From positions 84,524,594 through 84,588,593 of the forward strand of contig CM047428.1 in assembly GCA_026168455.1 (NCBI GenBank): a stretch of 64,000 nucleotides of DNA. Direction: 5' to 3'. The notes under the pieces were generated by a model, which was not told the DNA's origin, did not search any database, and saw nothing but the letters and a program-made list of their open reading frames with translations. Below, piece by piece: positions 1 to 16,139 of the stretch. The first letter of the stretch is position 1. Every line of letters begins with the position of its first letter. The position numbers were made by a program, and so were the translations under genes. The DNA comes from Theocolax elegans. Lineage: Eukaryota > Arthropoda > Insecta > Hymenoptera > Cerocephalidae.

Positions 1-530
1 AATATTACAATGTGTTAAAAATGATGTACATTAATTATTGCATTTTTTAAGATAATCCTATTAGAAACAGTAATGGCACATTATTAATGTGTAACTTTTA
101 TATGCACAAAATAATCGATTATTTTTTAAATTATAAAATATTTGGGCATCGTGCACAAAAATAATGTGTACTATTCTTGTGTACTAACATTATATATATG
201 TTTATTTCTTGGGTCTACAGATCTATCCTTGTACCTAGGTATATACAAAAGAATTAAACCGAGCGTACATTTCTTAATGATATTAGGGGACGACCCATTG
301 TATTCTCCGTTTACCGTTATATTAAATACCATTGTCTCTCAGTCATGAACTTTTTCCTTGAATTGTGAGTTTCTAGTTTGGACAAGATATTGTCGGGCTA
401 CCTGTCATAAAAATGGGGAATGAATTTTCTACCTGTATATGCTTTTTCAGGTTGCAGGTTTGAAACATGTTAAAACTAATCTGGTGGCTGCATAGTCACC
501 CATATATATTATATTGGGGATATATATATA
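1..530. other. AT-rich intergenic DNA, no gene seen
   Basis: I see no credible coding region, RNA gene or long repeat here. One 68-codon open stretch (142-348) has no recognisable motif and lies in AT-rich DNA where such lengths occur by chance. Confidence 0.5.
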
Positions 531-1084
531 CAACATTATATGTAACATTCGTTGCTAATTATGTCTAGAATTTATCCTTCTGGGTTAAAATTTCTAATTT
601 CAAGGTAAATGTTAAATAAACTACATGTCAATATTCCACTTGAAAAAAATCTAACTTCGCCACAATTGATTTTTTTATCCAAAAGTTCAAAGAAAGCTTG
701 GAGCAATACCTTTCAAATGATCTGTAGCATTTTTATGGCCTTCAATTCTGTAAAAAGTTATGATGATTTAAAGAACAACGAAATTTTTTTAAAAATTTAA
801 ATGGGAAATACCATGTTAATTTTTGTGAATTTTTTGTCTTTCTTTAAATTATCATAACTTTTTGCAGAATTGAAGGCCATAAAAATGCTACAGACCATTT
901 GAAAGGTATGCTCCAGGCTTTCTTTTGGACTTTTGGATAAAAAAATCAATTGTGGCGAAGTTAGATTTTTTTCAAGTTGAATATTGACATGTAGTTTATC
1001 TAACATTTACCTTGAAATTAGAAATTCTAACCCAGAAGGATAAATTCTAGACATAATTAGCAACGAATGTTACATATAATGTTG
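531..1084. repeat. Foldback (inverted repeat) element
   Basis: Two arms of about 245-250 bp, roughly 531-778 and 835-1084, are reverse complements with a few mismatches; both tips contain CAACATTATATGTAAC. About 55 bp of spacer separates them. The arm tip continues at 1085-1305 into a sequence that recurs at 62274-62571, so the foldback is probably two head-to-head copies of one end of a larger dispersed repeat. The short open stretches in it (609-800 and the mirror 797-1006) translate to nearly the same peptide, which is what an inverted repeat produces, so I do not call them genes. Confidence 0.85.
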
Positions 1085-1305
1085 TATAGTAAAAGTTGAT
1101 AGATTTTGAGTTAAATAGCGATGAACCCAGCTGGTGTTGAAAAAAACTGGAAAAAGTTCACTATTTGAGGTTAGAAGAACTTTTGAACTAATAAATTCCA
1201 GTACCTAAAAATTTTTTTCTGTATTCTGAAAAACATTTGCAATGTGTACCCAAAATTTGGCGCATTTTAAAATTTTGATCGGACCACTTCACGTGGAATA
1301 CCCAT
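1005..1305 (-). repeat. Dispersed repeat, inverted copy of 62274-62571
   Basis: The reverse complement begins GGGTATTCCACGTGAAGTGG and matches 62274-62571 almost throughout. A much more diverged relative lies at about 18125-18290. The palindromic CACGTG near the end and the sharp boundary next to an AT microsatellite suggest a transposon terminus. No coding capacity is visible. Confidence 0.8.
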
Positions 1306-1328
1306 ATATATATATGTACTAGGGAGCT

Positions 1329-1358
1329 TCACCCCTGCGCGCTACCCGCGCGGATCCC
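1329..1358. other. Short GC-rich palindromic tract
   Basis: A small GC-rich island (GCGCGCTACCCGCGCG at its core) in otherwise AT-rich DNA, just past the dispersed repeat. It can form a short hairpin. Similar tracts are seen in insect transposon fragments, but I cannot assign it. Confidence 0.35.
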
Positions 1359-1635
1359 CAATACATGCAAATATTTAATTATATTTATTAATATTGATAT
1401 AATTATTTATATATATATATATATAAATATTTTTACGGACAGACCGCTATTCTTGCTTATATGAAAAAATTACGGTAACTGCATGGTAGTCGCAGTATAT
1501 GACTATTGATAGCATATTTTGTAAGTTTTAATTTTAGTTTATACGACTGCTTCAAAATGCCCCAGATTGAATACGAAGTCAAAGATATTGTGAAATCAAA
1601 AAATTGTAATAATAATAAAATCTTAGCACTCAAGT

Positions 1636-2110
1636 ACACATTTCATATTTCCCAACATTTTTCTTCAACAATTATTATCCTGGATGAAACTTTTTTTCAC
1701 ATTATTACTTGAAAAATATTATGTTAATTTAATATCATTAACTTATTAATGTTATATATTAAACATGCATGATCATAAGTTTGTAACCAATGAAATTTAC
1801 TGATTGAGTATACCTATTTCACCGAGTAGTGTTTTTTAGTATACTTGACAAGCAGTATTTGAATTTAATTAATATTAATTAACATTAACTATCAAGAATA
1901 CTAAAAAATACTATTCGGTGAAAAAGGTGTAAAAACCCAATTAACAAGTTTCATCGCTTACAGTAAAATTATTTATGCATGTTTAATATATATATATAAT
2001 AAGTTAATGTTATTAAATGAACATAATATATTTCAAGTAATTGTGTGAAAATACGTTTATTCGTGACAATGTTTGTTGAATAAAATTGTTGGGTAGTATG
2101 AAATAGGTAC
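1636..2110. repeat. Foldback element
   Basis: Imperfect inverted repeat with arms about 1636-1845 and 1893-2110. Inner arm segments pair a tract containing ACCGAGTAGTGTTTTTTAGT with its partner near 1900; outer segments pair around AAACATGCATGA (about 1760) and its partner near 1978. It holds no gene. An open stretch at 1506-1712 crosses one arm and is not supported. Confidence 0.75.
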
Positions 2111-2290
2111 TGAAGAGAAATTGAAATAAGTGGTTACTCAGATATTTTATTATGTATCCTCGTTCATTAATGTCAATTTTGCATATCAAGTAATTGTAAA
2201 AAAAGGATGAAAAATTCTATTTGTTAATTTAAAATTTTGTTCCAATTAATGTTTATAAGACTTTAAATTATTTATTAAAAAATATATATT

Positions 2291-2491
2291 TGTCAAGTTA
2301 CACGCCTCTGGTTGGCGACTCTGCAGAGCAGCGAGCCCCCTGATTGGTCGGTACTCTCAGCCGAAGAACCCTTTCGTTGTTCGGCGAAGGTATATAAAGA
2401 CCTGTACTGACAAGTAACATCAATTCGGCTCACTACTTTGGAGCTGCGTGTTCGAAGTGTACTCTTGTAATTTAAATTAATAAAATTTACA
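2291..2491 (+). promoter_or_regulatory. TATA-type promoter cassette, possible solo LTR
   Basis: A compact, GC-richer block opens with TGTCAAGTTACA. It contains an inverted CCAAT-like GATTGGTC (about 2344), a strong TATATAAAG box (about 2392), a plausible start region about 30 bp downstream, an AATAAAA signal at about 2479 and then TTTACA. That order (TG...TATA...polyA signal...CA) is the anatomy of a short retrotransposon LTR. I see no target-site duplication, primer-binding site or internal retroelement genes, so a solo LTR or an ordinary promoter both remain possible. Confidence 0.4.
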
Positions 2492-2493
2492 AA

Positions 2494-2658
2494 ATGGCTT
2501 CTTTCGTAATATTTTACAATTACGAGACTAACCGATTTATTATTTATTTCATCCTTCGATTCTCCTATCCCTTGATATATATATGCATGTTTCTTATAAT
2601 CATGCTCATTTTAATGTTCACCGGATTTTCCAATAATCGCTTTATTCCTTCTCCATAA
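2494..2658 (+). CDS. Small hydrophobic ORF, 54 aa, function unknown
   Basis: An ATG about 100 bp downstream of the TATA box opens a 54-codon frame ending TAA. The peptide starts MASFVIFYNY and has a strongly hydrophobic central stretch (roughly residues 18-44) that could be one or two membrane segments. Its position directly after a promoter-like cassette is the only reason to list it; there is no recognised family and AT-rich DNA readily yields hydrophobic frames. If the cassette is a solo LTR, this is fortuitous sequence next to it. Confidence 0.15.
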   Translation: MASFVIFYNYETNRFIIYFILRFSYPLIYICMFLIIMLILMFTGFSNNRFIPSP

Positions 2659-2698
2659 CCTTTATATATCACATAATATTATAGTCTGTTTATTTCTC

Positions 2699-2700
<2 letters not shown>

Positions 2701-2742
<42 letters not shown>
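2701..2742. repeat. (CT)n microsatellite
   Basis: About 20 consecutive CT dinucleotides. Confidence 0.95.
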
Positions 2743-2747
<5 letters not shown>

Positions 2748-2823
2748 ACCTCGTATCCATTCTACCTTTCATCTCATCTTCATTTTTTAACTTTCCTATA
2801 CCAATAAGTAGGTTTTTTTCAGC

Positions 2824-3090
2824 CTAGTGCTTTTTCGTACTCAACGTAAGCTCCAGCTTACTTCTGCTTTGTCCAATCCCTTCTTTTAAATAATTCTTTT
2901 TATAACTGCAAAATGCTAACTTTGGCAATGCACCTTCATTTCCCACGCGATTTCGTATTTCTTTAAGGAGAGGTAACGGGATTGGAGATATGTCTCCTGC
3001 CGTGGATGTTATCCACGACAGGGGCATATAAACAATCTTCCGGGTTGGAAGTACCTCACTGGTAGGGGCGATGGAGGGGCCCCACCACAC
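2824..3090 (-). other. Unassigned 88-codon open frame in a GC-richer patch
   Basis: On the minus strand an ATG-initiated 88-codon frame runs through sequence that is GC-richer than its surroundings; the peptide starts MWWGPSIAPTSEV. I recognise no domain. The DNA contains a short perfect hairpin (CCGTGGATGTTATCCACG near 3000). The abrupt composition change suggests a transposon or gene fragment, but which one I cannot say. Confidence 0.2.
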
Positions 3091-3338
3091 CCCTTTTTTA
3101 TTGTTAACACTACATTAATTTGGCTAACTGCTTTGGACGAAAATTAGTTACTTAATTTTGTTTCTAAGAATATTTGTAAATATATTTGTAATATTTAGTT
3201 CGTAGTTTTAATTGTATAATTATGTATATCATTATGTATATTAATATGAACTAAGTATAATATTTATTATTAATAATAAAACTCTTTATCTTTATAAACA
3301 TATATAATTTTGTATATTTTTTTTCACCTTATGTACTA

Positions 3339-3545
3339 CAGTAAACAAAATCAGGGTATTTTTGTATTTATTGAATGCATAATGCAATTTTATGCTGAAC
3401 TTAAATACAGAAGCCTTAGATAATGATGTATTGTGCCGTTTGGAAGAATTTATTATTTAGTGCTTCTGAATTTAAGTTTTTTTTTATACAAAATTGTATA
3501 AAATGTTGAATAAATAAAAAAATGCCCTTATTTTACTGTTTCAGT
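3339..3545. mobile_element. MITE, ~205 bp
   Basis: Terminal inverted repeats of about 38 bp: the left end has CTACAGTAAACAAAATCAGGG-like sequence, the right end its complement (TGCCCTTATTTTACTGTTTC). An internal AAATACAGAAGC...TTAG segment is mirrored by a partner ending in GCTTCTGAATTTAAG. The AATACAGAAGCAC motif recurs in the MITEs at 12.7, 15.9 and 29.6 kb, so this belongs to the same loose assemblage. Confidence 0.75.
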
Positions 3546-4087
3546 AACTTTACCCAATGGTCGCACTGACTGAGTGAATTTATCACTGTACAGTTTCAAA
3601 TGTTTATTTTATCTTAAAATGTTTACACTGAAAATATGTAATTTTTCGTGCAAACAGTTTTAAAAGTATCTTTTTATCTAGTATTAAATTATTCAATAAT
3701 CTAGTACTTCGCTGTATTTGAGTTTAATTTCAACTAATAATAGTTTTTTCCATAACAATTGAAAATATTTCTCAATTTTTTAAATAAATTATATTATTAT
3801 GAACTTTTATTTGAAATATTTTGGGCAATTTATATGTAATAAAACTATTAATTAATTACGAGACTCTGTATGTACTGTAATATTTTTGCATCTAGGATAT
3901 TTCAGGAACCACTTTATCAAATATAAGCTGAAATTTCAACAGTATCTTTTAAAGTTGATTTTAATCCACTTGAATGAAATAGAATTTCAATAAAAGTCTT
4001 AATTTTTATTTAAAAAGATTATTGAAATCACGTAATTAGAGACCTTATAATAACACATTCGTATAATATCTATCCTGTAGTATATCG

Positions 4088-4119
<32 letters not shown>

Positions 4120-4603
4120 CGTATGCGCACACTTAGTATTCCACAATGTACACAGCGATCAGTAAAGATTTTGCAAATTCATCTCACGTTTAATATATAT
4201 TTAACATAAATATGTATGCCCGGTTTCCTAGGTCAAGAATATTGTTACATTTTGTTTGTTTAAGAATTATATTTTTTGTAAAAAATGTTGTATATTTTGT
4301 ATTTTACACTTGCAATATATAATATATAGGTAAAGTAGGTAAGAGAAAAAACTAAAATACCGATCGATGGTGTATGCGTGCATGACGTGTGTACATAAGT
4401 ATATATATATATATATTGCTCGCTGGGGGAAAGAACGAACAGATGATGTGCATTGGACAATTTTTGACAATTTGAGCATTAACCTCTCACGAATACACAC
4501 TGATGCTCCTACTATTTTGTATTATAACCGGCTTTTTTAATAAATATTTTTAATACATAAGCGTTTAACAAATAACTGTTTAGATTATATTTCAACATAA
4601 ACA

Positions 4604-10865
<6,262 letters not shown>

Positions 10866-11254
10866 TATGAATAACATTGTGATCATTATCAAAAAATTTA
10901 TGCGTTATTACGTTACATATGCTCAGTATTCCTTTTCTCTTTTTTTATTTGATAATACTCCATTGTAACGAGTAGGTACACACAATTCGAAATGCAATTT
11001 CTCTATTGTTATTTATATCTTATATATATATACACGTCGCACAAGATTTTTTTTTAAAATAATATCGCTGTACAAAGACAGAGGGATACTTAATGTACAG
11101 TATCGTTAATCAAATAATTTTCTTTTTTTATAATTAAATAATTATTTATACTAAGCGTAAATATTAAAATATTATTAATTTCTTTCAAAATTACGTTATA
11201 TTCATCTTTGGGGTTTTTTACTTGTTGTCCATTTTCTTACACGATTTTTCTTAA

Positions 11255-11260
11255 AATAAA
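11255..11260 (+). terminator. Candidate poly(A) signal for Arp1
   Basis: AATAAA about 390 bp after the Arp1 stop, followed by a second AATAAA at about 11280. Inferred from motif and position only. Confidence 0.4.
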
Positions 11261-11482
11261 ACGAATGCTTTGAAACAAAAAATAAAAAGATGAAATTACT
11301 GTTTTGCTGCGTATAAGGTAAGATATGAGAATTTCCATAAAATAATTTTCGATCGAACAATCGAGTGTGGAATATTCATAAAAAAATTAATCGCATTGGA
11401 GATTCAGCGTTGATAGACGTGATTACTGCTCTTAATAGAGAGTATCTAGAAAATAATTGGATTAAATTGAAAGACCAAGAAT

Positions 11483-12674
11483 TTAAGGGGATGTCCGACT
11501 CAGAAAATGGTCAATTTTTACATTTTTCTATAAACGAATTAATAAATTTGTTTAAGAAACCCTGTACGTCAGGGTCTTATAGGCATGTTTTAAATAATTA
11601 ATATACTCAAATAATTAACAAAATTAAAAGATTATTTTCCAATATCTTGAGGGTCAGGTAGTTTTTTAATAATTTAAATAAATAAAAAAACCATTTTTAC
11701 GTTATGTGCAACGTTTCGTTGGCAAAATTCGCCAACCTGTTCAGGGTAAACAAAACAATTTTTTATTATTATATTACACAATAAGCTATCGAATAATACA
11801 ACATTTTAATTAAATCAACACGGTGACAGTTTACCTTATTAATCTGAGAATAATCTCATCTTACTAAATGTATAAAAATCAGTATCAAACAAATACGTAA
11901 TGTAAATACAGGTGACTAATCGTAATTAAACCTTAATTCTGAATATGAATTTCAGAAATGATCCATATTAAAAGTAACAAAAAATAGTATAAATAAGAAA
12001 GTGGATATATATATTATTTGAATAAAGCTTATGCCCCTCTTCTAAGAAATTGAAAATAAAAGGTTCAATTGTGATTAGTTACCTGCGTTTACATTACGTA
12101 CTTGTTTGACACTAATTTGTATATAAATAGGTGAAAACGATTGTATACATTTAGTACGATGAGATTAGTCTCAGATTAATAAGGTAACTGTGACCGTATT
12201 GATTAAATTACAATTTTGTATTATTCGATTGTTTATTGTGTAATTTAATAATAAAAATTGTTTTGTTTAGCCTGAACAGGTTGGCGAATTTTGGTTTTTT
12301 TATTTATTTAAATTATTAAAAACCTACATGGCCCTCAAGATATTGAAAAATTATCTTTTAATTTTGTTAATTAACAATGGAGGGTAAAATACAAGTATTA
12401 TCGTCAATATACCCAAATTTTTCCAGATTTTTAATTCTATAATTTGATTACGATATTTGGGTTGAAAGTTTATGCTTTTTTTGACTAATAATTACCGACC
12501 GAAAATTGTTTATGGAATTATTATTGAAAACATGATTTTTACTTTAAAAAATCGAGCCCTTCCTTATGTTTTAAGCTATCCGTGTGTAGTTTTTCAGATT
12601 TATTCAATATTTTACATATAATTTTTGGTTTGAAACGTGCAGATTCCGGTAATTTGGGTAGGACATCCCGTTAA
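11483..12674. mobile_element. TTAA-flanked MITE (family B, copy 1), split by a nested foldback
   Basis: Left end TTAAGGGGATGTCCGACTC, right end TTTGGGTAGGACATCCCGTTAA-like, so the terminal repeats are inverted and both sides carry TTAA. Removing the nested block 11614-12370 gives a ~430-bp element that aligns with the reverse complement of 14951-15339, including the internal TAATTACCGACC segment. The right TTAA (12671-12674) is shared with the next element. The 78-codon open frame at 11365-11601 overlaps the left end and is not a gene. Confidence 0.8.
11614..12370. mobile_element. Foldback element nested in MITE B copy 1
   Basis: Arms about 11614-11875 and 12155-12370 are reverse complements with some indels; tips are TTAACAAAATTAAAAGAT and its complement, flanked by TTAA. 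One arm carries CAACGTTTCGTTGGCAAAA and the opposite arm GGTTGGCGAATTTTGG. The central 280 bp is unpaired. Confidence 0.8.
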
Positions 12675-13012
12675 GGGGATGGCAAACCTGATGAGTTACC
12701 GACCGAGCAAAGAAGATTAATTATTACACTTGTTTAACGAAATATGCAATTTTATGCGAAATTCGAATACAGAAGCACTAGATAATTAAATAATGAGTAA
12801 TTGTATTAAGTTCCAGGTCAATATAACAAAGACACCCTAAAAAATTTCTGCACCGGATAATCAGGGATAATCGTAAATTTTCTGTGCAGAAATTTTTTAA
12901 AGTGTCCTTATTGCATTCGGGTTTTGCATAAAACTGCGTATTTTTTCAAAAATATATAATAATTATCTTTTTTTGCTCGGTCAGTAACCTACTGGGTATG
13001 CCACCTCTTTAA
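12671..13012. mobile_element. TTAA-flanked MITE (family A)
   Basis: Begins TTAAGGGGATGGCAAAC followed by GAGTTACCGACCGAGCAAAG, ends with the inverted counterpart TTTGCTCGGTCAGTAACC then GGGTATGCCACCTC and TTAA. About 340 bp, no coding capacity. An inner mirrored pair (CACCCTAAAAAATTTCTGCA and its partner near 12890) is shared with the copy at 29530-29906. Confidence 0.88.
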
Positions 13013-13144
13013 AAGACTTTTATCTGGAAAAAATGGTTTTCTAGGAAATTTTAAGAAAATCCGTGAAATCTGACTAGCTGCAGATTGTATAACTGGTACT
13101 AAAATTTTCCTTACCAATTTGTCAGTACTTTTGTAGTAATTATC

Positions 13145-13753
13145 TTAACCCTTGCTTCACGCACACCTACATATTTCTAATATAATGTTGTGTACTCAGT
13201 CATTAGGCATTAACCATTTTTTTATGAAACCAATATAACATTGAAACATGATTAAAAATATAATTTTTTTTTCTCGCCCAGGCAAAAGTTTTTAAATTAA
13301 TATTGAATTTTGTCGGTCTTGCTGAGCTAACGTCTAACGACTCTAAGAACTCCAAGTTGCTCGCTCGAAAAGGCACGACAATTCGCCGCGTATCAATCCC
13401 GAGGACAACATTATGAAGGCCACAAGCCGCCAGACATAAACCAAAAGAAGAAGCAAATAAAATACTAAGTAATAAAATTGAAAATATTTTAATAAGAAAG
13501 AAAGAAATTTTAAGTCTATGTGTTTCGTCTTGGGAGCAACTTGGAGTTCTTAGAGTCGTTAGACGTTAGCTCAGCAAGACCGACAAAATTCAATATTAAT
13601 TGAAACATGATATTCAAAGAAGCTAAGAAAAAATTCATATGTCAAAGTAGACAACCATTAAGTTTTTATAACAGTTTTTCGGTTGGGATACAAAAAACTC
13701 CTTGCAGTGTGTCAAGTACGTCACACAACGAAAGTGTGTCAAGTAAGGGTTAA
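13145..13753. mobile_element. TTAA-flanked element (family C) with nested repeat
   Basis: Outer ends TTAACCCTTGCTTCACGCAC and the inverted GTGTGTCAAGTAAGGGTTAA define about 18-bp terminal repeats starting CCC next to TTAA, the arrangement typical of piggyBac-type elements. The interior is interrupted by a second repeat (13253-13605). Confidence 0.7.
13253..13605. repeat. Dispersed repeat D with ~66-bp inverted ends, copy 1
   Basis: A 66-bp segment containing GTCGGTCTTGCTGAGCTAAC is repeated in perfect or near-perfect inverted orientation at 13536-13601. The left part through about 13540 is also present at 52230-52530 at high identity. The centre is GC-richer (CACGACAATTCGCCGCGTAT) and unlike the surrounding AT-rich DNA. 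Confidence 0.85.
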
Positions 13754-14950
13754 CACGGTGACGAATTAACAATTTGGATAAAGAATCATAAAAGCAATCG
13801 AATATATGGTAAGACCATTTATATCCAAAAAAAATGTTTAATCATTAGGAAAACATTGCTTTTTTTACTTGGTAATTTTCTACTTTCCAAGCAATTTTTT
13901 TATCTTTCGATTTACGTTAAGGGAATGCACATTCAATTGTCATGGACCGAGAGAATTGAGAGTTTAAACGATGAAATAAACTGTTCTAGGTGAATAAATA
14001 TGATAAATTTCCTTTTAATGCAATTTTTGAATGTATTAGTATTTTTGGTTGAAATTCGTCCAAACGATAAAATAATATGAAGGTCATGCCTTGGTGTTTT
14101 ATATACTATGCCATGTACATTTAATTAAAACATTTTTTTCGTCTCCATCATTAGCTCGATCGGTAACAATTTGATTATATTGGAAATGGGATTTAAATTA
14201 ACGTATAAACACAAACAATTGATTTTATAATTTCAAGTTTATTCTTGTATCTAGTCTGAGGAAGGAACGTCTTTACTAAACGACAGTAGGGCAAGACGTA
14301 AAGTAGGTATATGCATCTGCGAAGGTTTCCCTTAAGGGACATACTATCATAAAATTATATGCTTCCCTTCTTTCCTGCTTGTATGCACATTTTCTACTTG
14401 TGTATTGTTAATTACACCTGGGGAAAGACCTAGCCCTTATTGTCGCCTAATATGTGTATTTCCCAAGTATCAGAAAAGAGTATATAATTTAAAGAGGTAC
14501 ATATACGTACACACAATAAGGAAGAGGTGTTGATTCATTTTTTAATATGAATATATATGTGTTTACTTTTGAACTATAATTTTCAACAGATTATCACATG
14601 CCGTCAAGAGGAATCCGGTATTTACAGAAGATGTTCATTCCTGTGATAATTTCATCGAATGGAAATATTTCTAAATAATAATAAATTAAAAGCTCATTTG
14701 GCTAATTATCGATTGTTTACTGGAGCTAAAAATTAGTTAAATCAGATACTCATTTGTTTATAGATAAATATTCTATTGATCAAAAGACATACATTACACG
14801 CTTCGGTCACTACAAATCAGAGGTTGAACTTTTTACTATAGTACTAAAAAAAATTCAAATTTCACTGTAGAATCGTTATATCCGCTAGGTGTTTCCAACT
14901 GCAACGAAGAAATCAATATTTATTTTAATTTTACGATATACAACTTGTTT

Positions 14951-15339
14951 TTAACGGTATGTCGGACCCAAATTACAGGGATCTACACCTTTCAACATAA
15001 GAATTATCATGGAAATATTGAACTAAAAATCTGAAAAAATTCCTATATATAGTTTAAAACAAAAGCGAGGGCATGGCGTTTTGATTTTTTAAGAAAAAAC
15101 AATTTTGTTAATAATAATTGAATAAACAATTTTGGGTCGGTAATTATTGGTCTAGTAAAGCATGAATTTTCAACGCAAAAATCAGAATTTAATTACAAAT
15201 TTTAAAATCTGATAAATATTGATTATGTTGTTTAGAACATGCCTAAAGGCATGGCAATTAGGATTTTTTCAAAAATATATTTTGTTGTTTATAAAAAAAT
15301 ATCAAAAATTACCATTTACTGAGTCCGACATCCCCTTAA
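14951..15339. mobile_element. TTAA-flanked MITE (family B, copy 2)
   Basis: Starts TTAACGGTATGTCGGACC, ends GAGTCCGACATCCCCTTAA. Reverse complement aligns with both halves of family B copy 1 (11483-11613 and 12371-12674). Contains GGGTCGGTAATTATTGG internally. Confidence 0.85.
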
Positions 15340-15559
15340 ATTATAAACACGAAATATTAACGCTTAAAATATGATTATTGTTTATTTAACGAAAAATAAA
15401 CAAACTATAAATTACGGTTGATAGTAATATTAAACTGAAAATTTTACAAGTACTAATTTTTTTAATATTTTTGGATACAAGGTAAGTATACCAATTACTC
15501 AAATTTCACACGCACTTACGTTTGATCCAGTGATTTATATAGCACGCTTACTTTACGCA

Positions 15560-16139
15560 TTAAGGGGATGTGATACCCAAATTGCAGAGACCTATTACCT
15601 AGAAATTCTCAAAAATTTAAGAACAGCTAATTATAGAAACAATCTGAAAAAAAATCACAGATACTATTCAAAACTAATAGAATTCCGTGACAGAAAGATT
15701 TTTGCCACATAGTTAATTATCAATTAATTATATTTACTAACTATTATTTGCCGGTAAAATAATATATGTCTATAAAACAATGATTCAAGGCTGCCCAAAA
15801 TTTCTCTGATATATCAAAATTTTTATCTATTTCATTTATTTAAGAAAATCTTTTAAGTGTTTTATGCAAAGATACAAATACAGAATCACTAGATGATTCA
15901 AAAGCGTCAAACGTAAATTTCAATTATGCTTTTAAAAATGTTTCCACCGTAAAAGGATACTTAAAATTATTTGAAGGTGTCTGTTAGTTATTATTTTGGA
16001 ATTTCGTATAATGCTGTATCATCGAATCATCTAACTGCGCTTCTGTATTGTGTGTATAACGTACTTGGCTTTTTAGTATAAATGTGAAAAATAATTTATT
16101 TTGCTCGGTCGGTAATAATTTGGTATGCCACCGTATTAA
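15560..16139. mobile_element. TTAA-flanked MITE (family A relative)
   Basis: Starts TTAAGGGGATGTGATACCC, ends TTGCTCGGTCGGTAATAATT then TGGTATGCCACCGTATTAA. Internal AAATACAGAATCACTAGATG is mirrored by CATCTAACTGCGCTTCTGTA. The 60-codon open frame at 15530-15712 runs across its left end and is not supported. Confidence 0.8.

Noticed and set aside
609..1006. Two similar 63- and 69-codon frames on opposite strands
   Set aside because: Near-identical peptides arise because the two arms of the foldback are reverse complements.
11365..11601. 78-codon frame with fairly balanced composition
   Set aside because: Its second half lies inside the left end of a TTAA MITE whose other copy (14951-15339) does not keep the frame.
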